Positions 44,613 to 53,148 of a stretch of DNA of 64,000 nt are shown piece by piece. The stretch comes from Leptotrichia sp. OH3620_COT-345 (GTDB taxonomy: Bacteria > Fusobacteriota > Fusobacteriia > Fusobacteriales > Leptotrichiaceae), in contig NZ_RQYW01000006.1 of assembly GCF_003932895.1 (NCBI RefSeq), positions 1 through 64,000 on the forward strand. The letters run 5' to 3'. The notes under the pieces were generated by a model, which saw only the letters and a program-made list of their open reading frames with translations, ran no database searches and was not told the DNA's origin. Numbering within the stretch: the first letter of the stretch is position 1; every line of letters begins with the position of its first letter. The translations under genes and the position numbers were made by a program.

Positions 44613-45039
44613 TTTTCAAGTTCTTAATTTTAAGTTTTGGAGTATTTTAATTAAAAGGAAATTTAACATCCTGTAGAATCTAACTTCTAACAAAAAATAA
44701 AGACTAAAAATAATATTATATTTACTATTATTTAATAATCTTTATTTTAATTTTTATTTTTACTTTCCAAATTTGTTTGTAATAATATTGTTTTTTAAAA
44801 TAATTACTTAAAATTCAGACGCTTTTTCCATTTAAGTAAAAGAAAATTCCGGTATAGATTATGTTATAGTTGAAAATTATGAAATATAATAAATTGAGTT
44901 ATATTCTTCTGACTTAAAGGCAGTTATAACTGAGTTTTTTTAGGATAGCTGATATTTTATAAATTAATGATGATGGATATAATACGGAACAGAAAAAATA
45001 ATAAATCTGTTGTTTTATTATTTTCCTGTATGTCCAAAT

Positions 45040-45528
45040 CTATTTTCCGGACAGTAAAAATCCTATCTCTGCAAGTATGGCGGAACCGAGATATGTCCCT
45101 AAAAATACAAATATTCCTACAATTACAATTTTCCATGAAACTTTTCTTAAATCTCCCAATCTGTCTGCTATGGATATACCGGCATATGTAAGAATAGGAG
45201 TAGTGATAGAAAGAAAGTCTACTGAATTTATAGCTTTAATAACTTGAGGGGAAATAAGACACCCGGCTAAAGAAACCATAGACACCCAACCTAAAATAGG
45301 AAAATCCTTTATTATTTTAAAAGGAAATTTCTGAACTGCACTGTGAATGAATATTCCCAGAACTGAGAATATTCCCAATATAATCAGACCTGTTAATGTC
45401 TCAATAGTAATAGGAGTTGACTTGGGATTTTTAAGAAGTTTTATCCATTGGGTAAAAAGTATGAGGAGAAGACTCATTATTAATGTCGACATTATTTTTA
45501 TATATTCTTTTTTCTTATTATTTTCCAT
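45040..45528 (-). CDS. Small polytopic membrane protein (DUF340-like partner of DUF3100)
   Basis: The 162-aa protein has four to five hydrophobic segments (near residues 13-30, 45-65, 78-98, 110-130 and 135-158). The start at 45528 has AGGAGG 6 nt away, and the gene overlaps the end of the DUF3100 gene by 11 bp, so the two are translationally coupled. This resembles the arrangement in which DUF3100 is paired with a second short membrane subunit to form one transporter. The substrate is unknown; the upstream M20 hydrolase suggests an amide or peptide-like compound. Confidence 0.65.
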   Translation of the reverse strand: MENNKKKEYIKIMSTLIMSLLLILFTQWIKLLKNPKSTPITIETLTGLIILGIFSVLGIFIHSAVQKFPFKIIKDFPILGWVSMVSLAGCLISPQVIKAINSVDFLSITTPILTYAGISIADRLGDLRKVSWKIVIVGIFVFLGTYLGSAILAEIGFLLSGK

Positions 45529-46318
45529 TTTTTTCCTCCTTAACCAGTTTTGAGTAAATGAATTTTTGTAAAGGAACTGCAAGAAATACCATTGTAAATG
45601 TTCCTATAAAGCTCGTGAGAAGCTGACTTGCCGCGGCATAAGCCCTTATTGTCTTTTCCAAATGAGGGTAAACTGCTACAAGACTTGAACTTGCTCCGGT
45701 CATCATACTTGCAGAACCCATTCCTGAAGCAATTGCTAAAGCTTCAGGGCTAAGTCCCAAAGATGTAAATAAAGGTGCGACAATACTGAAAAATAAAGCT
45801 CCGAAAAGAGTTCCAAAAATATATATGGCAAGAACTCCTTCACCTTCGGGAGAATTTAAAGTATATTTTTCTGAAATATATGCAAGTTCACCTTCACGTC
45901 CGAGACCCAGTGTCGCTCCTATGGCTTCTCTTTTCAGTCCTAACAGTATAGCTACAGGAAGTCCTAAGATAACGGTTCCGAGATTACCCGTTTCCTGCAC
46001 TAAAAATATCCATCCGATTGATAATATATCTTTTAGTTTTGGTGCTACATCGGCACCGTATCTTGCCATTAGAGGCAACATAATTATAATCAGGTATTTT
46101 CCTGCAAACTTTACATTTTCTTTTGAGTATACTTTTTGAAATATTCCTTTTCTGAAGACTTTTATTGCAAAAATCATTGTTATCCCAAGAGCGAAAACTA
46201 AAGGCAAAAGACTTATCCTTATTTTTCCGACCATTATTACTTTTATTCCTATAAATTCAGCAGCTAATATTACAATTGCTGAAAATATAAATAGATAAAT
46301 AAAATTTTTATTTTTCAT
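45518..46318 (-). CDS. DUF3100 membrane protein, putative transporter subunit
   Basis: The 266-aa protein has about eight hydrophobic segments. The central NLGTVILGLPVAILLGLKREAIGATLGLGREGELAYI and the later GMGSASMMTGASSSLVAVYP patterns are those of DUF3100 proteins. GAGGAGAG precedes the ATG at 46318, and the gene overlaps both neighbours by about 11 bp. Genes of this family commonly sit with M20 amidohydrolases, so uptake of a substrate for the adjacent enzyme is likely, but untested as far as I know. Confidence 0.8.
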   Translation of the reverse strand: MKNKNFIYLFIFSAIVILAAEFIGIKVIMVGKIRISLLPLVFALGITMIFAIKVFRKGIFQKVYSKENVKFAGKYLIIIMLPLMARYGADVAPKLKDILSIGWIFLVQETGNLGTVILGLPVAILLGLKREAIGATLGLGREGELAYISEKYTLNSPEGEGVLAIYIFGTLFGALFFSIVAPLFTSLGLSPEALAIASGMGSASMMTGASSSLVAVYPHLEKTIRAYAAASQLLTSFIGTFTMVFLAVPLQKFIYSKLVKEEKNGK

Positions 46319-47585
46319 TTTTCTCTCCTCCAAGTTTCAGTATTATTTTTTCGTATTCTTTGTAACTTTTTTTGTAAAGTCTATTTTTATCAATTTTTCC
46401 TGACATATTTTTTAAAACTTTGAATATAAATTCGGGAAATATTGAAAAAATATATTCAGTATCGTCGTGTATGAAATCAGTTCCGTGTATTGTCCCTTTA
46501 AATCCGCTGTATCCGATCTGAATACAAGGGAACATATATGACAGGTCCCCTATGTCACCTGCAGCACTTATTGCCCTCTCTGTTATAATATTTTCTATTA
46601 AAGCAAAATTTTTATATTCTTCTTCCACGAATCTTGAAAGATATCTGTCCTGTTTAAAAGGAAGGTACCCCATGCAAGTTTCTGTTTTTACTTTTCCTGA
46701 CATGGACAGAGCAGATCCTTTTGCCGCATTATCAAGTTTTTCAATTCCCTCGAGTATGTATTCTACGGATTGTGCTCTGAAATCACATCCTATTTTAATT
46801 TCCTGAGGAATGACATTTACTCCCATTTTGTGATTTAGTATGACCGGATTCAGCCTCACCATTTCTCTTTCGTTGAAATGCTGTCTTAATAATCCTAATG
46901 CAGTATTAAAAACTGTAGACATACTGTATGCATTAATTCCTTCCTGAGGGGCAAAACCTGCATGTGCCGCTTTGCCTATAAAAGTATAGTTTTTGTAAAT
47001 GAAACCCGCCAAGTCTGAATTTATTTCTATTGTTCTTTTGCCATATTTTCCTCCCATTGAGTGGATAGCTATTCCAAAGTCAAATTCGTCAAATATACCT
47101 AGCCTCATCGCCTCAGGTTTACCCCCGAAATATTTTATTTCTCCTTTTTCTCTTAAATTTTCTCTATATTCGAGATCAAGAAATTCTTCTGCAGGAACAA
47201 ATACAAAGCTGATATTGTAATCCAGATTTTCATATTCACGAGTTAGAAAAAGTTCTTTAAAAAGTGAAAGAGCAATGGCAACTTGTGAATAATGACCGCA
47301 ATTATGAGCTGCCCCTGTATTTTTGTCGGCATGGAAATGTGCAGGTGTATAAACTGCATCAAGCTCAGCAATAAATACCATATTCAGAAGATTTTTTTTA
47401 TTTTTCGGAAGAGAGATTTTCAGCCCCGTCCGGGAGAATTTATGTATCTTTATTTCAGGTGCGTATTTTAAAATAAAGTTTTCTATAATTCCTGAAGTCC
47501 TGAATTCTTTATACCCAAGCTCCGGATGTAAATAAATGTCTTCCGCTATTTCATAAATTTCATTAAAATTTTCAGAAAATCCCAT
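46308..47585 (-). CDS. M20-family amidohydrolase
   Basis: The 425-aa protein has the peptidase M20 layout. LHPELGYKEFRTS is at the start, and the metal-binding stretch DAVYTPAHFHADKNTGAAHNCGHYSQ carries the HNCGH motif. Then come VPAEEFLDL with the catalytic glutamates, a dimerisation domain with GKAAHAGFAPQEGINA, and the C-terminal TIHGTDF. Members cleave amide bonds in N-acyl amino acids or aminobenzoyl-glutamate. It is the first gene of an operon with DUF3100 and DUF340-like genes. A stem-loop sits in its leader. Confidence 0.85.
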   Translation of the reverse strand: MGFSENFNEIYEIAEDIYLHPELGYKEFRTSGIIENFILKYAPEIKIHKFSRTGLKISLPKNKKNLLNMVFIAELDAVYTPAHFHADKNTGAAHNCGHYSQVAIALSLFKELFLTREYENLDYNISFVFVPAEEFLDLEYRENLREKGEIKYFGGKPEAMRLGIFDEFDFGIAIHSMGGKYGKRTIEINSDLAGFIYKNYTFIGKAAHAGFAPQEGINAYSMSTVFNTALGLLRQHFNEREMVRLNPVILNHKMGVNVIPQEIKIGCDFRAQSVEYILEGIEKLDNAAKGSALSMSGKVKTETCMGYLPFKQDRYLSRFVEEEYKNFALIENIITERAISAAGDIGDLSYMFPCIQIGYSGFKGTIHGTDFIHDDTEYIFSIFPEFIFKVLKNMSGKIDKNRLYKKSYKEYEKIILKLGGEKNEK

Positions 47586-47601
47586 TTCTTCTTTTGTATC
47601 C

Positions 47602-47652
47602 TTTCAGTAATAAAAAAATATAATTTTTACTGAAATGATCTCCTCCTTTCCT
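47602..47652 (-). promoter_or_regulatory. Leader with orphan ribosome site and stem-loop
   Basis: On the minus strand a strong GGAAAGGAGGAGAT (47639-47652) is followed not by an ATG but by ATT, then by TTTCAGTAA and TTACTGAAA arms (47627-47635 and 47602-47610), which form a 9-bp hairpin just before the M20 gene. The small frame after the orphan site would be only 11 codons. This could be a leader peptide with a rare start or a decayed start. Confidence 0.35.
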
Positions 47653-47857
47653 TTATTTTCAATACTTTCTTTTATGTTACCATATTTTTATACTGTTATC
47701 AAGCAATATAGGAAGTTTATCATTTAAAATATGTGTTAATTTTTCTCGTTTTTGTTTTTTTATTATATGCTATACTTTAAGTGAGTGAAAAGTAATTAGA
47801 AAAAAAATAGGTTTTGAAAAAAGATAATACCTATAAATATATTATTATAAAGTTTAT

Positions 47858-48576
47858 ATGATAAAAGATCAAAAGAAAATAGATGAATATTATGAAATGA
47901 TTATTCAAAAAAATCCCGAGTATGTGGGGATTTTTTATGTAGGAGTTAAAACAACGGGAGTTTTCTGCCGTCCTATATGGCCTTCAAAGAAGCCGGAAAA
48001 AGAAAACTGTGAATTTTTTGAAACAGCGAAGGAAGCGCTGCTTGCCTCGTACAGACCGTGTAAAAGATGTCAGCCTTTAAATATTCCTTCATCTCTTTCT
48101 CCTGAAGTAAGGAAACTGATTGCCGCTGTTGAGAAAAATCCTGAAAGAAAATGGACTGACAGAAGAGGACTTGAAAGGGAAATAGAAAATTTAAGGAAAA
48201 AATTTAACGGGGCATTAGTTCCCGGCACAAATAATGTTCTCAAAAAACTGAAACTGGAATTGAATCATTATTTTAAAGGTTCATTAATGGAGTTTTCCGT
48301 TCCCCTTGCAGAAGAGCTCGGAACACCTTATCAGAAAAAAATATGGAAGCAATACCTGCAGGAACTACTTTAAGCTATAAGGAATTAGCCGTAAAATCAG
48401 GTAATATAAAAGTAAGCAGAGCAGTAGCAAGGGCAAACGGAACAAACCGGATTTCCATTCTTATTCCATGTCACCGTGTTATTAATTCCGATGGAGAGTT
48501 GGGAGATTACGGAGGAGGTGTACATAGGAAAAAATGGCTGTTGGAACTGGAAAGAAAGAGTGTAAGCGATTATTAG
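47858..48576 (+). pseudogene. Broken Ada/Ogt-type alkyl-DNA repair gene
   Basis: The first frame (47858-48373) has an Ada-type zinc domain (GVFCRPIWPSKKPEKENCEFF and RPCKRCQP, four cysteines). It then has what remains of the AraC-like HTH (KWTDRRGLEREIENL, much shorter than normal) and the start of the methyltransferase domain (LGTPYQKKIW). The second frame (from 48343) continues with AIPAGTTLSYKELA and the active-site PCHRV, where cysteine takes the methyl group. Between W and IP only 5 nt remain where 15 are expected, so about 10 bp were deleted, shifting the frame. The repair function is therefore probably lost, unlike in a homopolymer slip. Confidence 0.75.
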
Positions 48577-48658
48577 CTAATTTTTTCTATTATCGGATAT
48601 CAAAGCTGATCTAACAATATAGGTTTAAAGAAAATGTTGGAATGGGAGTATTATTGTT

Positions 48659-48700
48659 ACTACAATTGATGAATAGTATAATTGACTGTAGTGCCTTTTT
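48659..48700 (+). terminator. Hairpin with T tract after the Ada/Ogt remnant
   Basis: ACTACA (48659-48664) pairs with TGTAGT (48687-48692). An inner CAATT/AATTG pairing supports the stem, followed by GCCTTTTTA. This is a likely intrinsic terminator. Confidence 0.5.
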
Positions 48701-48711
48701 ATTACAGAGTA

Positions 48712-48757
48712 AGAGAAAATAACCGAATTTGACTATGCGAGATATTTTCTCTATTTA
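48712..48757 (+). terminator. Second hairpin before guaA
   Basis: AGAGAAAATA (48712-48721) is the exact reverse complement of TATTTTCTCT (48743-48752), followed by ATTTATTTTT. It is either a terminator of the upstream gene or an attenuator in the guaA leader. I see no purine riboswitch core here. Confidence 0.55.
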
Positions 48758-48845
48758 TTTTTAATTGATTTATCTTATAAAATAATATATAATTTTCTAA
48801 AATAAAAAAGCGGAAATATAAATTTTGTCAGATAGAGGTGAAGTT

Positions 48846-50390
48846 ATGAAAGAAAAAATTATAATTGTTGATTTCGGTTCCCAATATAGTCAACTTATAG
48901 CAAGGCGAATAAGGGAAATGGAAGTTTACTGTGAAATTGTACCGGTAATAAATATTGAAAAAATAAAAAGCGGACAAGAAAAAATAAAAGGAATTATTTT
49001 TTCGGGAGGTCCTGCTTCGGTTTATGAAAAAGATTCTCCTACTGTGGATGAGTCTGTTTTCAGTCTTGATATTCCTATACTGGGAATATGTTACGGGATG
49101 CAGCTTATTACTCATCTGAATGGAGGGATTGTAGAAAAAGCTGAAACAAGAGAATTCGGAAAAGCTGTACTGAAAGTAGTTGACAGTAATAATTCTCTTT
49201 TTTTAGGTGTTCCTGAAACTTCCAATATATGGATGAGTCATAATGACCATATTACAAAGCTTCCGTCAGGATTTGACATAATTGCAGAAACAGATTCTTC
49301 AATAGCTGCAATATCTAATAATAAAGGGATTTACGCATTGCAGTTTCATCCTGAAGTAGTTCATTCTCAGTGTGGAACGGAAATTATTTCAAATTTTGTA
49401 TTTAATATATGCGGTTGTGAAAAAAACTGGAAAATCACCGGTTTTATCGAAGAGAAAACAAAATATATAAAAAAAATAGTCGGAAGTGACCATGTGCTTC
49501 TTGCGTTGTCGGGAGGAGTGGATTCTTCAGTTGCTGCAGTTCTTATTAACAATGCTATAGGTAAACAGCTTACATGTATGTTTGTGGATACGGGGCTTTT
49601 AAGAAAAGATGAAGGGAAAAAAGTACTTTCATATTATAAGGAACATTTTGATTTGAATATTGTATTTGTTGATGCTAAAGATAGGTTTTTAAATAAACTT
49701 AAAGGAATCGATGAGCCTGAAGCTAAAAGAAAAATTATCGGAAATGAATTTATAGAAGTATTTAATGAAGAAATTCGAAAACTGAAAGGACAGGAAGGAG
49801 CAAAATTTCTTGCACAGGGAACGATTTATCCTGATGTGATTGAATCTCAGTCCATAAAAGGACCTTCACATACCATAAAGTCACATCATAATGTAGGAGG
49901 ACTTCCTGAAGACCTTAATTTTGAACTGCTTGAACCTTTAAAAGAACTTTTTAAAGATGAAGTAAGGAAAGTAGGACGTGAACTTGGACTTCCTGATATT
50001 ATTATAAACAGACACCCATTTCCGGGTCCGGGACTTGGAATAAGAGTTATCGGAGAAGTTACTGCTGAAAAAGTGAAAATATTACAGGAAGCTGATGATG
50101 TATTTGTAACCGAACTCATGGAAAAGGATCTTTACGGAAAGGTAGATCAAGCGTTTATAACATTGCTTCCTGTGAAAACTGTAGGAGTTATGGGTGACCA
50201 GAGGACTTATGAATATGTGGCTGCTATCCGTTCGGTAAATACTATTGACTTTATGACTGCTACATGGTCGAAACTTCCTTATGAGTTTTTAGAGGATGTA
50301 TCAAATAAGATTATAAATAAAGTGAACGGAATAAATAGAATTGTGTATGATATTTCTTCCAAACCGCCGGGAACAATTGAGTGGGAGTGA
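48846..50390 (+). CDS. guaA: GMP synthase (glutamine-hydrolysing)
   Basis: The 514-aa enzyme converts XMP to GMP. The N-terminal glutamine amidotransferase has the nucleophile in GICYGMQ and the histidine in [10 protein letters not shown]. The ATP-pyrophosphatase domain has [14 protein letters not shown], and the C-terminal dimerisation domain has [22 protein letters not shown] lies before the ATG at 48846. The last codons (GAG TGG GAG TGA) are supplied by the inserted mobile element: the copy at the far end of the element reads GAG TGG GAA TAG, which encodes the same EWE-stop. Insertion therefore does not damage the gene. Confidence 0.97.
   Translation: MKEKIIIVDFGSQYSQLIARRIREMEVYCEIVPVINIEKIKSGQEKIKGIIFSGGPASVYEKDSPTVDESVFSLDIPILGICYGMQLITHLNGGIVEKAETREFGKAVLKVVDSNNSLFLGVPETSNIWMSHNDHITKLPSGFDIIAETDSSIAAISNNKGIYALQFHPEVVHSQCGTEIISNFVFNICGCEKNWKITGFIEEKTKYIKKIVGSDHVLLALSGGVDSSVAAVLINNAIGKQLTCMFVDTGLLRKDEGKKVLSYYKEHFDLNIVFVDAKDRFLNKLKGIDEPEAKRKIIGNEFIEVFNEEIRKLKGQEGAKFLAQGTIYPDVIESQSIKGPSHTIKSHHNVGGLPEDLNFELLEPLKELFKDEVRKVGRELGLPDIIINRHPFPGPGLGIRVIGEVTAEKVKILQEADDVFVTELMEKDLYGKVDQAFITLLPVKTVGVMGDQRTYEYVAAIRSVNTIDFMTATWSKLPYEFLEDVSNKIINKVNGINRIVYDISSKPPGTIEWE
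50376..50386 (+). repeat. Left attachment core (in guaA)
   Basis: ATTGAGTGGGA overlaps the final codons of guaA and matches the right copy exactly. AATAAATATGTTTCT follows 8 nt later (50395-50409); it resembles the element's repressor operator. Confidence 0.85.
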
Positions 50391-50470
50391 TAGTAATAAA
50401 TATGTTTCTGCTATAGAACCATTGAAAACGCAGGGTTTTAGCGATTTAAAAGCGTAAAAACTGTCTTAGT

Positions 50471-50490
50471 GATACTATTTTGATACTAAA
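50471..50490 (+). repeat. Left arm-type repeat
   Basis: GATACT-A-TTTTGATACTAAA lies about 85 bp inside the left att core and matches 63252-63271 at 19 of 20 positions in the same orientation, about 100 bp inside the right core. This placement fits arm-binding sites of a tyrosine integrase. Confidence 0.6.
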
Positions 50491-50544
50491 AAGTCCCAAG
50501 AGTAGGTTCAAAAGGGAGTTGTTGAATTTAGATAAATTGTTTAG

Positions 50545-50577
50545 AAAGCCTTCCATCATTTTGGTGGGAGGCTTTTG
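50545..50577 (+). terminator. Terminator in the left end of the element
   Basis: AAAGCCTTCC pairs with GGGAGGCTTT around an ATTTT-containing loop, followed by TTTTG. It blocks read-through from guaA into the element. The remainder of 50391-50714 is non-coding end sequence. Confidence 0.8.
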
Positions 50578-50714
50578 TGGATATGGTATAAATCAATAAA
50601 AACGAAACTTTGAATTTCTAATGTCTGTGATATCTTGTTATTCTTAAAGCTATTTATAAATGGCTATTTGTAAATTGATATTTAGCTGCTAATATAAAAA
50701 ATGGAGGTATTTTT

Positions 50715-51674
50715 ATGGCTAATATGATTGAACGCATAGGAGTTCATCATTGTGCTGAAATCGCTGTGCGTAATAAATGGATATTTAGAGAACAACCAGT
50801 TGATGATATTGGCATTGATGCTCATATGGAATTTGTTGACGAGTCTGGCAAAAACAGACAACTTTTAGCATTGCAAATCAAATCAGGCTCCAGTTGGTTT
50901 AAGGAAAAAAAAGATGATTATATAGTTTTTAGAGATATAAATGAGAGACAATACAATTATTGGACTACAAATTCCTTACCGTGTATTGTAGTTTTATATA
51001 ATCCAGATGATGATATGTGCATTTGGCAGAAATTAACTGATAAAACTATCGAAAGAACAAAAGGAGGTAGAGGCAAGGGATTTTTTGTTAAAGTTCCTAC
51101 CGCTCAGACATTTTTAAATCATCCATCAAATGAAATACTTCTTTCTTTTACCAACCTACCAAAACATGTTTTAAATTATAACTTTTTGTTGTCTCAAAAG
51201 AAATTCATTCAGATTATTAAAGATGGAGGAACAGTTAAACTTCATTCAACAGAATGGGTAAACAAGAGTAGTGGCAAAGGAGAGACAGAATTGATTGTCG
51301 ATGATGGAGAAAATGAAAAGAGATATTTATATCCATATTATTTTCCTTTTACTCCTTACACTGAAGTTTTTCCTAAATTGTTCCCCTGGGCAGATTTTGA
51401 AGCTGATGAAGATTTTTATATGGAAGAAGACGAATCACTATGGCGTGAATATCATTGTTATTATGATAAAGAGGATGAAGAATGGCTTATTGTTGGAGAT
51501 TCATTTGAAGAATTTCGAAATAAATTAAATCCGATGCGTAGCATTAACCATTCAGGAGAAGTGGCTGAATATATGTTGACTTTAAGTATAAACGAATTAG
51601 GCAGATCATTTTTAACCATAGATGATTATATATCACAAGATCAACCATATACAAAGGCAGTACCAGAAGAATAA
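50715..51674 (+). CDS. DUF4365-containing nuclease-like protein
   Basis: The N-terminal part (about 1-150) of this 319-aa protein reads RIGVHHCAEIAVRNKWIFREQPVDDIGIDAHMEF and LLALQIKSGSSWF. This is the E-(x)n-D-x-GIDxxxEF-(x)n-QxK pattern of DUF4365, a PD-(D/E)xK-like nuclease fold. The C-terminal 170 residues are acidic and unknown. GGAGG precedes the ATG. It is paired with a smaller gene 19 nt downstream, ahead of the element's switch region, where accessory defence genes are often found. A phage-defence role is plausible but unproven. Confidence 0.7.
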   Translation: MANMIERIGVHHCAEIAVRNKWIFREQPVDDIGIDAHMEFVDESGKNRQLLALQIKSGSSWFKEKKDDYIVFRDINERQYNYWTTNSLPCIVVLYNPDDDMCIWQKLTDKTIERTKGGRGKGFFVKVPTAQTFLNHPSNEILLSFTNLPKHVLNYNFLLSQKKFIQIIKDGGTVKLHSTEWVNKSSGKGETELIVDDGENEKRYLYPYYFPFTPYTEVFPKLFPWADFEADEDFYMEEDESLWREYHCYYDKEDEEWLIVGDSFEEFRNKLNPMRSINHSGEVAEYMLTLSINELGRSFLTIDDYISQDQPYTKAVPEE

Positions 51675-51693
51675 TAATATTACGGAGAGAAAT

Positions 51694-52092
51694 ATGAAAA
51701 AAGTTAATCTTAGTGGCAGCATGGAGAATGAAATATCGGTTGATAGATACAGACTTGATCCTACCGAGAAGTATGTGATTAATCTTATAGAAGAAATGGA
51801 ATTTCAACAATCAATTATGATGTCATTTCAGATAATGGGTTATCCTCCAGCACTTAAAAACTATCATGCATGGTTATTTGAAAATGGGTTCAGTGTGGAA
51901 GCCCCAAATCCAACGAATGAATTTGTGGCTAAATATTACGGTGTTAAACCACTTTGGAAAACTGGTTATTCCCAAGGTATTGTTGTAAAGGATGAGAAGG
52001 ATAGTGATTATTTTATTGTTATGGAGTGTAGCAACAAGAATAAAGGATATAAACATACAATAGTAATACTTACTTTAGGTGGATGCATGTGA
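51694..52092 (+). CDS. Small partner protein of the DUF4365 gene
   Basis: The 132-aa protein is not recognised. It has no signal peptide or membrane helix, and its N-terminal region is mostly helical (DRYRLDPTEKYVINLIEEMEFQQS). The ATG at 51694 has GGAGAG about 6 nt upstream; longer in-frame starts overlap the previous gene and lack a ribosome site. It ends before a strong terminator, so it forms a two-gene unit with DUF4365 and could be its regulator, sensor or antitoxin. Confidence 0.5.
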   Translation: MKKVNLSGSMENEISVDRYRLDPTEKYVINLIEEMEFQQSIMMSFQIMGYPPALKNYHAWLFENGFSVEAPNPTNEFVAKYYGVKPLWKTGYSQGIVVKDEKDSDYFIVMECSNKNKGYKHTIVILTLGGCM

Positions 52093-52195
52093 ATTCTTGC
52101 AAATATGACAAAGTAATAACGATTATTTTTGTCACATTAATTATAAGGTAAGGTTATGAATTATTTTTTAGATGAATGTGTAGTACAATAAATAC

Positions 52196-52240
52196 AAAGC
52201 ACATAACTTTAAGATCTAAAATCTTTCAGTTATGTGCTTT
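52196..52240. terminator. Bidirectional terminator between cargo and repressor
   Basis: AAAGCACATAACT (52196-52208) is the exact reverse complement of AGTTATGTGCTTT (52228-52240), followed by TTC. It separates the convergent DUF4365 pair and repressor gene. The gap 52093-52195 holds nothing else obvious. Confidence 0.85.
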
Positions 52241-52248
52241 TTCTGTGC

Positions 52249-52791
52249 CTATTTTATTTCCGGTGGAATTTTAACTGACATACCGTTATTAAAGCGTTTG
52301 AGATTACTTTCTTCAAAAGGAACATAATCTTTTTTTAGACTGTCGGGGTAGTTTGCCTTCCAATCCTCATATGCTTCTCTTGTGATCTCATTATTTTCGT
52401 ATTTTTTCTTCATTTTTTGCCATTGTTCGAGCATGCCTCTAATTCTAAGAATGGCTTCACTACCAAAATAGATACCTGTGGTAGTATATTCAGGATCTTC
52501 GTCATTTACAATAACAGGTCTTATATTGACTTCAATGCTGTCGTCCAGCTTAAACAAGAATCTCATCAAATCATGTTCCGTATAGGGATAATCAGGTTCT
52601 TTTAAATACTCTTTATTTACATGGAGTGCAGTAGATATATTTTCCAAAACATCCTCTTTGGGAGTGCGAATATCAAGCTCATATTGTCTGATTCTAACAT
52701 CATCTAAATGCGTTCTGTCTCCTAATGCTTTTTGAGTGATTCTCCGTAGTTCACGGAATTTCTTTATCAATTTACCCAAACTCAATTCCAT
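52249..52791 (-). CDS. HTH-type repressor of the element
   Basis: The protein starts MELSLGKLIKKFRELRRITQKALGDRTHLDDVRIRQYEL, an XRE-type HTH, and continues with a region of unknown fold to 180 aa. AAGGAGGTG abuts the ATG at 52791. The spacing suggests that translation may instead start at the TTG two codons later (MSLGKL). It is transcribed divergently from excisionase and integrase and has its own promoter (TTGAAT at 52848-52853, 17 bp, TATAGT at 52825-52830, minus strand). It probably represses the excision genes by binding AGAAACA/TGTTTCT sites. There is no obvious peptidase domain for RecA-type cleavage. Confidence 0.75.
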   Translation of the reverse strand: MELSLGKLIKKFRELRRITQKALGDRTHLDDVRIRQYELDIRTPKEDVLENISTALHVNKEYLKEPDYPYTEHDLMRFLFKLDDSIEVNIRPVIVNDEDPEYTTTGIYFGSEAILRIRGMLEQWQKMKKKYENNEITREAYEDWKANYPDSLKKDYVPFEESNLKRFNNGMSVKIPPEIK

Positions 52792-52811
52792 CACCTCCTT
52801 AGGAGCAAATT

Positions 52812-52853
52812 TGTTTCTCTTATTACTATAATCGAAAACAAGAAAAAATTCAA
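52812..52853 (-). promoter_or_regulatory. Promoter of the repressor gene
   Basis: On the minus strand TTGAAT, a 17-bp spacer and TATAGT precede the repressor. A TGTTTCT half-site (52812-52818) lies at the expected transcription start, so the repressor may control itself. Confidence 0.6.
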
Positions 52854-52880
52854 TAGAAAAATAAAAAATAAAAAAAGGAC

Positions 52881-52940
52881 TTGACAGAAACAAAAAAGCT
52901 ACTTATAATCTAAAATAGAAACAGAAACAAATATGTTTCT
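52881..52940 (+). promoter_or_regulatory. Consensus promoter and operator of the excisionase-integrase operon
   Basis: TTGACA (52881-52886), exactly 17 bp, and TATAAT (52904-52909) form a perfect consensus promoter. AGAAACA-N4-TGTTTCT (52923-52940) is a perfect 7-bp inverted repeat just downstream of the -10, with an extra AGAAAC half-site before it. This is a typical repressor operator placement; such a strong promoter would need tight repression. Confidence 0.8.
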
Positions 52941-52962
52941 AAAAAGAAAGGAGGAAAGTGCG

Positions 52963-53148
52963 ATGGAAAAATTATTTCTTACTTCAAAAGAGGTTGCCGA
53001 TTTACTAAATATTTCGCAGCAACAGGCTTATAAGATCATCCGAGATATGAATAAGCAGCTTGCTGAACACGGCTTTCTTATCCTTAGGGGAAAAATCAAT
53101 AAGAAATACTTTCTGGAACAAATCTACAAAGCAAAGGAGGAAGAATAA
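52963..53148 (+). CDS. Excisionase-like small HTH protein
   Basis: The 61-aa protein (KLFLTSKEVADLLNISQQQAYKIIRDMN) is a winged-helix/MerR-like DNA-binding protein of the excisionase type found directly before tyrosine integrases. AAAGGAGG precedes the ATG at 52963. Its stop overlaps the integrase start (TAATG), so the two are coupled. It probably steers the integrase towards excision. Confidence 0.8.
   Translation: MEKLFLTSKEVADLLNISQQQAYKIIRDMNKQLAEHGFLILRGKINKKYFLEQIYKAKEEE

Noticed and set aside
48577-48845. Possible purine riboswitch before guaA
   Set aside because: Only two terminator-like hairpins are visible; I could not find the conserved core or the three-way junction of a purine riboswitch.
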